The notes below the pieces were generated by a model, which did not search any database, had not been told where the DNA came from, and saw only the letters and a list, made by a program, of their open reading frames with translations. Positions 7,982 through 17,221 of a DNA stretch of 44,606 nucleotides are shown here, piece by piece. The DNA comes from Thecamonas trahens ATCC 50062 (taxonomy: Eukaryota; Apusozoa; Apusomonadida; Apusomonadidae), in the NCBI RefSeq assembly GCF_000142905.1, contig NW_013657660.1, positions 474,090 to 518,695 of the forward strand, given 5' to 3'. Each line of letters begins with the position of its first letter. Within the stretch, counting starts at the first letter, position 1. Position numbers and translations under genes: made by a program.

Positions 7982-9805
7982 TTACTTGCCGCTGCGGGGC
8001 GGGTAGCGTGCCGAGATGCCGAGTTCGCGCAGGGCGCGCTCTGCAGCTTTGGCGCCCGCGGCGATCTTGGACTTGTCGGCATCAAACTGCGACGAGACGT
8101 AGGGGCTGCCGGTGGCGGAGACCGGGCGAGCACATTTTGCGGTGGCGATGCTGTTGGCGTACTTGTTGAGGTAGTAGAGGTTGCGCATGGAGATGGCGCC
8201 CTGATTAACACGCGTGGCGAGTGTCATGAGCTCGTCGACCGAGACGTGGAGGTAGATGGAGCAGTATGGGCTTGAGGAAAAGTAGAGGACGTAGCGGTAG
8301 ACGTCGTCGTTGTACTTTTGCCGGGCGGTGATGCCGGAGCAGATGACCCTGCCTGAGTCTGCGCGATCGACACGGGCGTCCATGCGGATGGTGGGCCAGT
8401 AAAGGATGTCGTGCTCGATGGGTTTGAACATAGGGTCCGCACGACGAGCGGCCGAGCGCCAGATGATGTCCTCGGCCGAGTCTGGGAGGGCGTCGCGGTC
8501 GTGCCAGGTGATACGGCGGACGATGTAGTTGAGCTCAAAGATGTCGACGGCACCGGTGGAGCAGAGCGAGATGATGGTGGCGGCCTCTTCGCGGGTGAGC
8601 CAGGCGCGGAAGTGGATACCCTGGGAACGAATCCGGACCCGCCAGTGGTACCACTTGGGGTTGTGCGGGTGGACGCGCGAGATGTACCGGATGTCGCCGC
8701 GGATGAGGTAGCCTGTGGGGATGCGGAGGCCGGCGATGACATTATCGTCCGACTCGGGCACTTCGTCGCGATCGTCACGGCCGACCGAGAGGCCGAGGGT
8801 GCGACGGGCGGCAAACTTGTTGGCCATGTCCTCGTAAAAATCATCCTCGCGGCCGTCGTACTCTTCCAGCCGCGGCAGGTCCGAGTACGACGGAAAGTTG
8901 AGGGAGAGCTTCTCAACCTGGCCGCCGTAGCTGGCCGGCCGCTTGCGTGGGCGTTCCAGCGAGCGACGGTCGATAACCTGTGGCTTTGGCTCGAGCTCGG
9001 GCGTCATGTCGACAACACCGGCCGATGGGCCGCGGTTGGACATTACAGCTGCCATGGCCATAGCCATCGTGTCACCAGCATCCGAGTCAGAGTCTGAATT
9101 GGTGTCCGAGGCCGACGCCGAGCCAGATGCCGAGCTAGAGCCTGTGCCGAAGAGCGAGTTGGACGAGGCAGATCCCGAGAGATTGTCTGGGATGACAAAG
9201 ACCGGGCGGGCCGCAGCGAGCGGCTTCTGCTTCTTGGTCGCCGATGACGACAGCGAACTCGTGCTCCGCTTCCGCTTGGTCGATGTCGCGGACTTGACCG
9301 ATTTGGCGGATGATGCAAGGATGCTGTCAATCTCCTTGGTCTTGTCCTTGGTTTTGGCCTTGGTCTCGGGCATGGCCTTGGGCCGAGGCTTCATGTCGCT
9401 TTGCGCCGATGCGGCCCTGTCCGAGGCTGATGTCTTGATCACGGGCAACTCGTGCTTGGCCTTGTTCTTGGCCTTGGCCTTGGACTTGTCCTTGGCCTTG
9501 GTCGTAGACAGTCCATCGATCTGCGCCGATGTGGCCATGTCCGAGCTCGACGCCTTGATCGCAGGCACCTTGCCCTTGCTCTTGCTCTTGCTCTTGTCCT
9601 TGGATTTAGCCTTGTCCTTCCCCTTCCCCTTGCCCTTGCCCTTCCCCTTGCCCTTCTCCATCTGGTCACTCTGCTCCGACGTCACCACCACCTCCTTGTC
9701 CTTGCTCTTGCTCTTGCTCTTCGCCTTGTCCTTCCCCTTCCCCTTCCCCTTCCCCTTCCCCTTGTCCTTCCCTTTGTCCTTGCTCTTGCTCTTTCCCTTC
9801 CCCAT
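7982..9805 (-). CDS. Lys/Ser-rich nuclear-type protein with two related C-terminal modules
   Basis: The protein has 607 residues and an ATG start at 9805. Residues 1-180 are almost entirely Lys/Gly/Ser/Asp repeats (KGKGKGK, KSKSKDK) interrupted by related segments such as PAIKASSSDMATSAQ and PVIKTSASDRAASAQ, a diverged repeat. KRKRS near 178 and KKQK near 191 look like nuclear signals. Residues 210-245 are Ser/Asp acidic. The globular part is about 300-560. There, a module at 385-431 (ending GAVDIFELNYI) and one at 502-549 (ending GAISMRNLYYL) share a beta-rich stretch, an acidic helix start and this closing motif, so the domain seems internally duplicated. Beta strands followed by a TREEA-like helix recall AP2-type DNA-binding folds, but this is a weak inference. 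Function unknown. Confidence 0.8.
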   Translation of the reverse strand: MGKGKSKSKDKGKDKGKGKGKGKGKDKAKSKSKSKDKEVVVTSEQSDQMEKGKGKGKGKGKGKDKAKSKDKSKSKSKGKVPAIKASSSDMATSAQIDGLSTTKAKDKSKAKAKNKAKHELPVIKTSASDRAASAQSDMKPRPKAMPETKAKTKDKTKEIDSILASSAKSVKSATSTKRKRSTSSLSSSATKKQKPLAAARPVFVIPDNLSGSASSNSLFGTGSSSASGSASASDTNSDSDSDAGDTMAMAMAAVMSNRGPSAGVVDMTPELEPKPQVIDRRSLERPRKRPASYGGQVEKLSLNFPSYSDLPRLEEYDGREDDFYEDMANKFAARRTLGLSVGRDDRDEVPESDDNVIAGLRIPTGYLIRGDIRYISRVHPHNPKWYHWRVRIRSQGIHFRAWLTREEAATIISLCSTGAVDIFELNYIVRRITWHDRDALPDSAEDIIWRSAARRADPMFKPIEHDILYWPTIRMDARVDRADSGRVICSGITARQKYNDDVYRYVLYFSSSPYCSIYLHVSVDELMTLATRVNQGAISMRNLYYLNKYANSIATAKCARPVSATGSPYVSSQFDADKSKIAAGAKAAERALRELGISARYPPRSGK

Positions 9806-10344
9806 ACTCTCTACTTGACCACCAATCTGTATCAGTCACAGTCAAGTGCTCGACCTTCCCTGTGCCCCCGCTCCATCACTGACTCAACTCCTGTCAGATG
9901 GATGGATCCTCTGGGGACGGCCAGAAGCGGCCCTACCGTCACAGTGTCACATCGCCACATCGCCGCTATCTTACTCACAGCTGGCGATTATAGATGGTCG
10001 CACGTGTTGATCGCGTGTATTTTACAACGTTTGTCCGCAGCAAACCTGGAATCGTGAGGAGAGGCACTGGCGGCAGAGCGCGGGTGTAGAGCGACGGTAC
10101 GGAGAGATCGCGTGTGTTCCATGTGGGTTAGCAGGAACGTCAGAACAATTGAGGCTGCGAGTTCAGTGCACGGGTCATGCATGCCTTGGTCGTGCCCGGC
10201 CGATTGCGGCCGCACTCGAGGTGGCGTTCGATGGGGCGATGGCTGTGTCCTGATCTCTGCAGGACACGCCACGTGCAACATTGCACGCGACGAGGAATCC
10301 AGCTCTGCGTACGCTATACGTTCAGAGACGGGGATGCGTGCATG
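9806..10344. other. Intergenic region, no gene seen
   Basis: This 539-bp stretch lies between two - strand genes. It should contain the promoter of the Lys/Ser-rich gene and the 3' flank of the NR2C2AP homologue. Reading frames on both strands are short and without recognisable pattern. Confidence 0.5.
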
Positions 10345-11019
10345 TCAAGACGCCACATCGCCCGAGAACTCTGACGAGTCCGAGTCCGAGTCCGAGGCCG
10401 AATCAACGTGCGGGCTTGGGGACGGCCGCGCGGCCTGGGAAGCACCAGAGCAGGCTGGTGAATCAAGCGAAAGAGATGATGGAGGAGAGACGACTGCGCC
10501 GTAGACCATCAGCGAGTAGAGGGTGATGCGGCCGTAAAAGTCTGACGATCCGGCAAAGACGATGCGGAGCGAGTGAGCGGCGATGGGCAGCGGTGACGGG
10601 AGCGAGATGATCTGCGAGTCGTTTGAGTCTGATAGAACGATTTGAGCATTTTCCACAGCATGGCCATCAACAACAACAGTAACGTCACGACCAACGAAAC
10701 CGCCTTGAAAAACAAGCTCGATGCGCGAGAGAGCGAGCTTCCCGCCGTCGCCCATCAGACTCGCCTCGATCCATTGCGGCGAACCTGGGCCCGAGTTCCA
10801 GCACGAGTCTGGAGCACCGTCTACGGCCTTTTCTACACCATATGCCACCACGTTCCGCTCCAATGTCGACGACGCTCGGAGCGAGACCCATGTCGAAGCT
10901 GCGGCCTCGTTCTCGCCCAGCAGGAGAGAATCGTCCATTTGAGTATCGCGAGCGGTGTTGGCCGTCTCGCCGCCGTCCGGCCGCCGTCGTTGAGAGGCAG
11001 ACAGCGGGCGATTTGGCAT
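10345..11019 (-). CDS. NR2C2AP: NR2C2AP (TRA16) homologue, discoidin-like beta-sandwich protein
   Basis: A 224-residue protein starts at the ATG at 11019. The frame runs further upstream through the assembly gap and a minisatellite, but that part is an artefact. The core (about 45-185) matches the single F5/8-type C-like domain of nuclear receptor 2C2-associated protein. It has a leading SSTLERN, DSCWNS followed by SPQWIEASL, the signature ELVFQGGF, and a closing DFYGRITLYSLMVYG. Animal homologues are about 140 residues long; this copy adds an N-terminal extension of about 45 and an acidic Ser/Asp tail of about 40. The family is widespread in ciliates, algae and animals, and its biochemical role outside nuclear-receptor repression in mammals is unclear. 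The gene is divergent from the D123-like gene across a repeat-rich gap. Confidence 0.9.
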   Translation of the reverse strand: MPNRPLSASQRRRPDGGETANTARDTQMDDSLLLGENEAAASTWVSLRASSTLERNVVAYGVEKAVDGAPDSCWNSGPGSPQWIEASLMGDGGKLALSRIELVFQGGFVGRDVTVVVDGHAVENAQIVLSDSNDSQIISLPSPLPIAAHSLRIVFAGSSDFYGRITLYSLMVYGAVVSPPSSLSLDSPACSGASQAARPSPSPHVDSASDSDSDSSEFSGDVAS

Positions 11020-11101
11020 TGGCTGTGCACCTCCCTCTTCCTCGCTCAGCCCTCTCTCTCTCTCTCTCCCTCCTCCTTCCTCCCGGGTGTCGAAAAAAAA
11101 C

Positions 11102-11260
11102 NNNNNNNNNNNNNNNNNNNNNNNNNNNNNNNNNNNNNNNNNNNNNNNNNNNNNNNNNNNNNNNNNNNNNNNNNNNNNNNNNNNNNNNNNNNNNNNNNNN
11201 NNNNNNNNNNNNNNNNNNNNNNNNNNNNNNNNNNNNNNNNNNNNNNNNNNNNNNNNNNNN
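11102..11260. other. Assembly gap (159 N)
   Basis: 159 unknown bases lie in the divergent intergenic region (11020-11649) between NR2C2AP and the D123-like gene. The left edge ends in a run of A and the right edge begins the 12-bp minisatellite, so the gap is probably repeat-caused and its true length may differ. Confidence 0.98.
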
Positions 11261-11267
11261 ATGTCAT

Positions 11268-11395
11268 CCCATCTACGATCCTGTCTACGATCCTGTCTAC
11301 GATCCCATCTACGATCCTGTCTACGATCCCATCTACGATCCTGTCTACGATCCTGTCTACGATCCCATCTACGATCCTGTCTACGATCCTGTCTA
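11268..11395 (+). repeat. 12-bp minisatellite with 60-bp higher-order period
   Basis: Ten full units plus a partial one alternate between CCCATCTACGAT (C type) and CCTGTCTACGAT (T type) in the order C-T-T-C-T, C-T-T-C-T, T. The two five-unit blocks make a 60-bp higher-order repeat. Degenerate copies continue to about 11430, followed by pyrimidine-rich sequence up to the D123-like ATG, including a run of 16 C at 11620-11635. The repeat abuts the gap and is probably longer in the real genome. Confidence 0.92.
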
Positions 11396-11649
11396 GACCC
11401 CATCTACGATCCGATCCCGTCTGCGATCCCTAACCCCATCTTCCTTCTACATCCCCATCATATCCCTATCTCCCTTCTCCATCCCCTCTACCATCCCTAT
11501 CCCCATGCCCTTTACAATCCGCATTCCCTTCTCCGCCCTCCCCTCTCCCCTCTCCCCCTCCCCCAGGCCTCTTCCCCGGCCCAGCCACCACCTCACCCCC
11601 TCCCCCCTCCCCCCCTCCCTCCCCCCCCCCCCCCCTTCTCTGCTTGACC

Positions 11650-12858
11650 ATGGCTGTTCCCTTCTCGGCAGCCGACCTCACCTCGGCTGCCTCTGCTCTC
11701 AATGCGGTGACGGCGAGAACGATGAGTACAAGTAGTGGCGGTGATGCGAGCGCAGGGGAGTCGGGCAATGCGGCAAAGTTGGAAAAAGTATGGGAAAAGG
11801 TCCGAGAGGTCGATGCTGAGGCTTGGCTGGCTACTTTTGATGGACATACACCAAGATCGATCACTGTTCCGCTCTCAAGAGAGGCTGCTCTCGCTCTGCG
11901 AGATGCTCGGAATGCGAGTGAGGACGAGCTGGTCGGCCAAGAGGTTCTCGCAGAGCTCGCCGCCGAGATCGATGCTGCTTGCGAAGCGCTGGGCACCCGC
12001 GAGGTCTTTGTCAAGGCCTCGTCGCGCTCGCCAAAGGATGCTACTCTGGCCACCGAGCAGCTGCTTGCCGATGCCTGGCAGCTGCTCGGCTCCAGAGACT
12101 ATGCCGAGAGCACGGGCGTGTTGCTGGTGGGCACGCCCGGCAGCGGCGGTGCGGATGATCTCGAGCTGCGCAACGAGGTGGACAACGCCATTGTCGCGGC
12201 ATTGCTCCAGGGTGCGGTGACGTCGATGAAGGTGACGAGTGGCGCTGCGGCGCTGGCGCTCCTTGCGGCTTCAGAGCGCATCGCCGAGGACATCCAGCTC
12301 GAGCTCGACGTGGCCAGTGCCCGGACCGGCGACTTTTCCATGGGCGTCATTGTCCGTGAATTTGTGCCGATGCAGGCCCACCTCGAGTTCCGCGGCTTTG
12401 TGGTCGACGGCCATCTCACCGCGCTCTCGCAGTACAACCATGTGGTGTGCTACCCGGCTGTTGTGGCCGACGCTGACATGTACCGCGACGTCATCGTCGA
12501 CTTTTACAACGACGTCATCCGCGACAAGCTCGTTGCTGCTGGCTTTACCTCTGTCGTCATCGACTTTGCCCTCGTCCCCAACCCCAACATTGCCGATTTT
12601 GGCGCAGAGCCGTTTGACGTCCTCGTTATCGAGCTCAACCCGTACCGCAGCTACGAGGGCAATGGGACCGATGCCTGCCTCTTTGACTGGTCCGCTGATC
12701 GCGGCGTTCTTGAGCCGGACGCACCTCCTGCTGGGCCTGACGACGTCGCCTTTCGCGTCCGGTCGGCCGCTCTTCCCAATGTCGCTGCCACCCTCAATGT
12801 CTCGGCGAGCGAGCTCGTCGCCGCCATCCGCAACCAGCTCCTCTCCTGCCCGCGCTGA
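11650..12858 (+). CDS. D123/CDC123-like ATP-grasp-fold protein
   Basis: This 402-residue protein starts at the ATG at 11650 (MAVPFSAAD); the frame begins two codons earlier at a TTG. Domain signatures of the D123 family are in order. EVFVKASSRSPKDA carries the nucleotide-site lysine and the Ser-Arg-Ser-Pro-Lys-Asp motif. VIVREFVPMQAHLEFRGFV is followed by LTALSQYNH, and VVIDFALV and VLVIELNPY form the acidic metal site. CDC123 is the chaperone-like factor for assembly of translation initiation factor eIF2. Here the usual DFNP motif reads ELNP, and the N-terminal 100 residues do not look like CDC123. A lineage-specific D123 paralogue is therefore as likely as the true eIF2 assembly factor. It converges on the F-BAR gene with 44 bp between stops. 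Confidence 0.85.
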   Translation: MAVPFSAADLTSAASALNAVTARTMSTSSGGDASAGESGNAAKLEKVWEKVREVDAEAWLATFDGHTPRSITVPLSREAALALRDARNASEDELVGQEVLAELAAEIDAACEALGTREVFVKASSRSPKDATLATEQLLADAWQLLGSRDYAESTGVLLVGTPGSGGADDLELRNEVDNAIVAALLQGAVTSMKVTSGAAALALLAASERIAEDIQLELDVASARTGDFSMGVIVREFVPMQAHLEFRGFVVDGHLTALSQYNHVVCYPAVVADADMYRDVIVDFYNDVIRDKLVAAGFTSVVIDFALVPNPNIADFGAEPFDVLVIELNPYRSYEGNGTDACLFDWSADRGVLEPDAPPAGPDDVAFRVRSAALPNVAATLNVSASELVAAIRNQLLSCPR

Positions 12859-12902
12859 CGCGTTGGAGCAAGTAAACATCTCTGCAACACCGGCGGGCGC
12901 AC

Positions 12903-15900
12903 TCACGACGAGGAGGGCGGCGGCGAGGAAAGAGCTTCGGCGGCGGCGGCGATGCTCAAGCCACCTTCGCTCGCCGATGGCTTGGCCGCAGCACGGCGAT
13001 GTGAGCGAATGACGAGCTGGAAGGCCTGAATCCACTCGTACATCTCGACGCCATTCGACGCGTACAGGCGGATCAGCACGTCTGGCGTCTGGATCGAGAA
13101 CCCGTGCGACGGCTTGGAGCCGGGCTCGTGGCCGATGAGGTGCAGGATGTGTGCGCAGCGCACCGTGTGCTTGGCCTTGGTCGCGCTCTCCTTCTTTCGG
13201 ACCACAAACGAGTGAGGGGTGAGGACGCAGTATCGCACCACCACCGACGACGACGAGCCGGCCGTCGCCGAGTTGATCAGCAGCGGCGCGCCTGTGGCAA
13301 ACTTGAGCTGGCCCTCCAGCACCACCAGCTCGGTGGAGGTTACATCGAGCCCATCGGCTGCTCCAGACTCAGCCAGCAGCGAGTCGTCCTGCAGGCCGGA
13401 CGAAAATGAGATAAGACGCGACCGCGAGTTGGAGCCGACACCACCCGACGATATGAGCGAGTTGAGCATGGTCACCCACGACTTGACCGTCGCGGCCTGG
13501 TCGTCGCCGTCGCCTGCAGGGTAAAAGTAGTACGTCCGCGTGATGGTCTCGAGCACAATGCACGTCTCGCCACGCCGCGCCTCGTCCGACGTTCCCACCG
13601 CGCGCATGGCCGAGACAAAAATGGAGCCCTTGGGATCCTTGCCCTTCTTTGTGGCGTACGTCAGCGCCCGCGAGGTGAGCACAAACCAGCGCTTCTTCCA
13701 GCTCTTCCGCCCACCGCGTCCGCCGCCTTGCTTGACCATGAATCCAAAGAGCATTGTTCGCTCTGCGGCCACAACGTCCCATTCACGGACCATGCCAAAC
13801 TTGGACCCGCGCTTGGCCGCCACGCTTGCTCGCTTCGACGCAATCGCGGCCTCGGTCACCGCCCGTCCCGGTCGGACCTTGATCACAGGCAGCGACTCTG
13901 GTTGCGGCTTGGACTCAAACGACGAAGCCGTCTGCTCGCCGGTGCCTGACGCCAAACCCTCCCGGGACCGAGCGCCAGCCCCATGGTCCGACTCCGACCT
14001 GGCTTCAACTGCGCGTCCAAAGTCGCGAGACGGTGCCACAGAAGCGGTCGTCGAAGCGCGCATTCGCGCAAGCAGAGATCCACCCGGCACGTGCTGGTGT
14101 GCGTTGGTCTCACCGAGCTGCACCGACGTTTGCGACGACGGGCGCGGCGGCAACTCTCGCTTCTCGCGCCCGCTTCTCTTGCGGACAGGCACGGCCGGTT
14201 TGGCGGGTTGTGTCAGATGCGGCTGTTGCGGCTGCGGCAGCGGTGGCGGCGGTGGCGGCGAGCATGCCACGCCGGGCTCTAGTGACGATTGCATGTCGGG
14301 CATCGGCGGTGGCAGCGGCATGTCCACCATCTCGGGCTCGGACTGGGGCTGAGGCGCTGTCTCCACACCCAGTGCATTCGACTCGGGCGAGGTCAGGGAC
14401 AACGACTCGTCCGCAATCGCCACGCCCAGCGGCGAGCTCGGCGATCCGCTCATGACCGCTTGCCAGAGCGGCGAGTCCTCGGTCCCGTCCGGCGACATGA
14501 TGAACGAGGCGAGGGCGTCAACGTCGACGTCGACACCGCTAGCCGAGCCCGACTGTGTGCCCACATTGGGCGCCGAAACAGGGAGCGAGGCATACTCGTC
14601 GAGGCCGAGGTCGGCGTCGATCTGGTCCAGCTCGGCCTGGACCTCGGGGCTTGCCAGCATACTCATTGAGACCGACGACGCCATCGAGTCGGCTGACGGC
14701 GACTGCGGTTCAAGAAGGGCGGCCAGCTCGGCATCACCGAGCGCCTCCATCTCGTCGGGTGGCAACGGTGGCGTTGGCAGCAGCGTCGCACTCACTGCCG
14801 CCGCGCCGGCCGCACCTGCGGCGGCGCTCGCAGCTGTCACTGCGGCCGGCGAGTACGCATCCAGGTCAGGTGGCGGTGGCGAGCTTGGCTCCAGCTTGGA
14901 CTCATGCTCGGGGCTCGGCTCAGGCTCGGCGCCGCATGTATCGTCCGCCACGAGCAGCTCACTGGCGGACACACCCAGCAGATCTGCCGCCAGGTCGATG
15001 GCCTCGGCCACGTTGTCCGATAGCCGGCTCGCCAGTGGTGTTGTTGGCAGCAGTGCAGCCTCACGGCCAAGCAGCTCGTGGCCGAGTCGCCAGGCCTCAG
15101 TAATCTCGTCGCTGCGAAAGTCTGTCATACGGACCTGCGCTCCACGCGCAGCCTCGCATTCGAGTGCTTCTTCCACGACTTGCGTCGCGGGCAGGCTCGC
15201 AGTGTTGCGGACGACCCCGGTCTCGGTCTCGGCCACAGTCTTGGCCTCGGTCCCGGCCTCAGTCTCGGTCTCGGCCTCAGTCTCGGTCTCAGCCGCAGTC
15301 TCAGTCTCATACTTGGTCACATTCTCGGCCTGGATCTCGGTCTCGATCTCAGCCTCAGTCTCGGCCTCAGCCTCAGCCCCGGCCTCGGCCCCGGCCTCGG
15401 CCCCGGCCTCGGTCGACTCGGTCACAGGAGCCATGTTGCCGGCGGCTGGATGCTGCGCAATCGCCAGGTCGAGATTGTCGAGAGCAACCGAGTTCCGAGG
15501 CGCCACCTCGCGGAGCGCCAGGACTACATCGTCGTCGGACGAGATGGTCATAAGGGCCGCAGAGCCTGCAAAGTGGTCGACGTCGCCCGCCTGCGGCTCG
15601 ACGCTAGTGGCGTCCGAGTCAGCAGAGCCTGCCGAGGCGACGTCCTCGGTGACAGGGGACGAGCCTCCAAAAGCGGTGTCGCGCCGCTCAAAGGCAAAGG
15701 TGGAGAACCGCTTCTGATTGCGGATGAGGTCGGCGACCCGGTGCGTGGCTTCCGACTTGGCAGCGACCGGCGGCGGCGATTTCATGTCAGGCATGTCGGT
15801 CACGAGCTCTGCAGAGGCCGGAACCGGGGTAGCGGTTTCGGCGACGTGGGCGGACCAGGCGGGCGAGCCGGCGACAGCGGACTCGACAACCGGCGCGGAC

Positions 15901-17012
15901 CGAGCCGTGTTGGCGGTGGAAATGGTCCGCGAGCGGCGGGTCGACTTGCGGCGGCGGACTGTGGGTGAGCCGGAAACACGTGCGGCGATCTCGGCAGCTT
16001 CGGACTCGCGGCGGCGGCGCGAGCGACGAAGCGCGCGCTGCAGACGGCGCTCGTGGCGCTCGATCTCATATGGCTCGCCAAAGACTTCGCGGAAGGCAGT
16101 CTTGAACTCTGCAACCCGCTCCTCATGGGTCCGCAAGTCCTCGACAATGGGCTCGGGCATGGGCGCCTTGGTGGCAAACATGTCGACAAGCATGGTGATG
16201 TCTTTTTCGACGTCGAGCGCCTCGTACTTGGCCGAGAGGGCGAGCGTGTGCGTGCTGACATCCGAGTTGGTGGGGTGGTAGGCTCGAAAGACGGTGCGGA
16301 GGCCAGCGCGGAGAACATTAAGCCGCTGGCGCTCCGAGATCTCGGCCTCCTGCATCGCCGCCGTCAGGCCCGGCAGATACTCGTCAGCCTGAAAGGCGTT
16401 AAAGTCCTCTATGGCATCGCGAAAGGCGGCGCGGGCCGACGACTCGCGCTGGGCAGCTTTCTTCGCTACCACGATCTGGCGGGCGATGACAGCCTCCTTC
16501 TCTCCGACGCTCATGGCCTGCAGCGCCTTCTTTTCTGCCACACACGACGCCGATGCCGCGTTGTACTCTGCCCGAGTCCGAGCCATCCGCTCCTTTCGCA
16601 GCTCATGCTCGCGCTCGAGCGAAGCAACGCGGGATGAAAGATGCTTGACAGTTGGGCCAAAGTCCCGGATCGAGTCTGTGAGCATAGGCAGAGACTTTGC
16701 CGTCAATCGCTCTGCAATAGCGCCATGCATCTCGGCGACGATCATGAGATGATTGAGGACCGAAAAGTAGGTTTGCGGCACCGTTCCTTGTGCTGCAGTG
16801 GCCCATCGAACGAGACGACGATCAGAGAGAGCCGAGCGGACGACTTTGGTCAACGACTTGGCATATTCATCTTCAATGCTAGCCACAGTCTTGAACACCT
16901 CCAGCACATCCTTTGAAAACTTGTGACCACCTTCCAAGTGCCCGACCACAGCCGGTCCCGCGTCCCACAGCTTTCGCCCAAACGCCTCTCCCATGACTTC
17001 TACACTTGCCAT
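12903..17012 (-). CDS. F-BAR (FCH) domain protein with tandem C-terminal PH domains
   Basis: The protein has 1369 residues and an ATG start at 17012. Residues 1-260 form a FCH/F-BAR dimerisation and membrane-bending module: an N-terminal GEAFGRKLWDAG, the IEDEYAKSLTKV helix, then long charged helices. Residues 330-360 are very basic. From about 370 to 1080 the protein is disordered: an Ala/Glu/Thr repeat region (15219-15420 in DNA), proline runs such as PPPPPPLPQ that could recruit SH3 or profilin, and Ser-rich acidic blocks. A PH domain follows at 1087-1190 (MVKQGGG to SWKKRWFVL, closing with the SWVTML helix). A second occupies about 1228-1340 (LKFATG to YEWIQAFQLV). A role at the plasma membrane in endocytosis, cortex or cytokinesis is expected. 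No SH3 or RhoGAP domain is seen. Confidence 0.88.
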   Translation of the reverse strand: MASVEVMGEAFGRKLWDAGPAVVGHLEGGHKFSKDVLEVFKTVASIEDEYAKSLTKVVRSALSDRRLVRWATAAQGTVPQTYFSVLNHLMIVAEMHGAIAERLTAKSLPMLTDSIRDFGPTVKHLSSRVASLEREHELRKERMARTRAEYNAASASCVAEKKALQAMSVGEKEAVIARQIVVAKKAAQRESSARAAFRDAIEDFNAFQADEYLPGLTAAMQEAEISERQRLNVLRAGLRTVFRAYHPTNSDVSTHTLALSAKYEALDVEKDITMLVDMFATKAPMPEPIVEDLRTHEERVAEFKTAFREVFGEPYEIERHERRLQRALRRSRRRRESEAAEIAARVSGSPTVRRRKSTRRSRTISTANTARSAPVVESAVAGSPAWSAHVAETATPVPASAELVTDMPDMKSPPPVAAKSEATHRVADLIRNQKRFSTFAFERRDTAFGGSSPVTEDVASAGSADSDATSVEPQAGDVDHFAGSAALMTISSDDDVVLALREVAPRNSVALDNLDLAIAQHPAAGNMAPVTESTEAGAEAGAEAGAEAEAETEAEIETEIQAENVTKYETETAAETETEAETETEAGTEAKTVAETETGVVRNTASLPATQVVEEALECEAARGAQVRMTDFRSDEITEAWRLGHELLGREAALLPTTPLASRLSDNVAEAIDLAADLLGVSASELLVADDTCGAEPEPSPEHESKLEPSSPPPPDLDAYSPAAVTAASAAAGAAGAAAVSATLLPTPPLPPDEMEALGDAELAALLEPQSPSADSMASSVSMSMLASPEVQAELDQIDADLGLDEYASLPVSAPNVGTQSGSASGVDVDVDALASFIMSPDGTEDSPLWQAVMSGSPSSPLGVAIADESLSLTSPESNALGVETAPQPQSEPEMVDMPLPPPMPDMQSSLEPGVACSPPPPPPLPQPQQPHLTQPAKPAVPVRKRSGREKRELPPRPSSQTSVQLGETNAHQHVPGGSLLARMRASTTASVAPSRDFGRAVEARSESDHGAGARSREGLASGTGEQTASSFESKPQPESLPVIKVRPGRAVTEAAIASKRASVAAKRGSKFGMVREWDVVAAERTMLFGFMVKQGGGRGGRKSWKKRWFVLTSRALTYATKKGKDPKGSIFVSAMRAVGTSDEARRGETCIVLETITRTYYFYPAGDGDDQAATVKSWVTMLNSLISSGGVGSNSRSRLISFSSGLQDDSLLAESGAADGLDVTSTELVVLEGQLKFATGAPLLINSATAGSSSSVVVRYCVLTPHSFVVRKKESATKAKHTVRCAHILHLIGHEPGSKPSHGFSIQTPDVLIRLYASNGVEMYEWIQAFQLVIRSHRRAAAKPSASEGGLSIAAAAEALSSPPPSSS
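15219..15420 (-). repeat. Hexanucleotide-type repeat encoding Ala/Glu/Thr tract
   Basis: Imperfect repeats of GAGGCC/GAGACC-like triplet pairs, read on the - strand as Glu-Ala, Glu-Thr and Gly-Ala-Glu-Ala, lie in the linker of the F-BAR protein. Confidence 0.85.
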
Positions 17013-17221
17013 ACTCGCCTCTTTGGTATGTTGTTCTTGATGGCAAGTCGTGGCTGTCGTTGTGCTAAGACGGGGTGAGGTGTGTAGCCTCCCGTCGCCT
17101 GCCTGTCATGCTTGGACGGCGAGGGAGGAGGGGGGTGGCCTGGGGTTGGGCCGCCAGACGCCAGCCGCCGGCCGCCGGCCGCCAGCCGACGAACGGCTGA
17201 CGGTTGGCGCATGTGTGGCGA

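Noticed and set aside
8943-9818. A hydrophobic + strand frame resembling many transmembrane segments
   Set aside because: The Leu/Val/Phe-rich stretch is the reverse complement of Lys/Gly/Ser codons of the real - strand gene.
11268-11395. Possible CRISPR-like array
   Set aside because: The 12-bp units are directly adjacent without spacers, in a eukaryotic intergenic region; it is a minisatellite.
10345-11403. A 352-codon - strand frame crossing the N gap, with repeated Asp-Arg-Arg-Gln/Trp
   Set aside because: The repeat part is the 12-bp minisatellite read through unknown bases. The real gene starts at 11019.
14452-15717. A 421-codon + strand Ser-rich frame
   Set aside because: It is antisense to the F-BAR gene and reflects GC-rich codon bias, without domain signatures.
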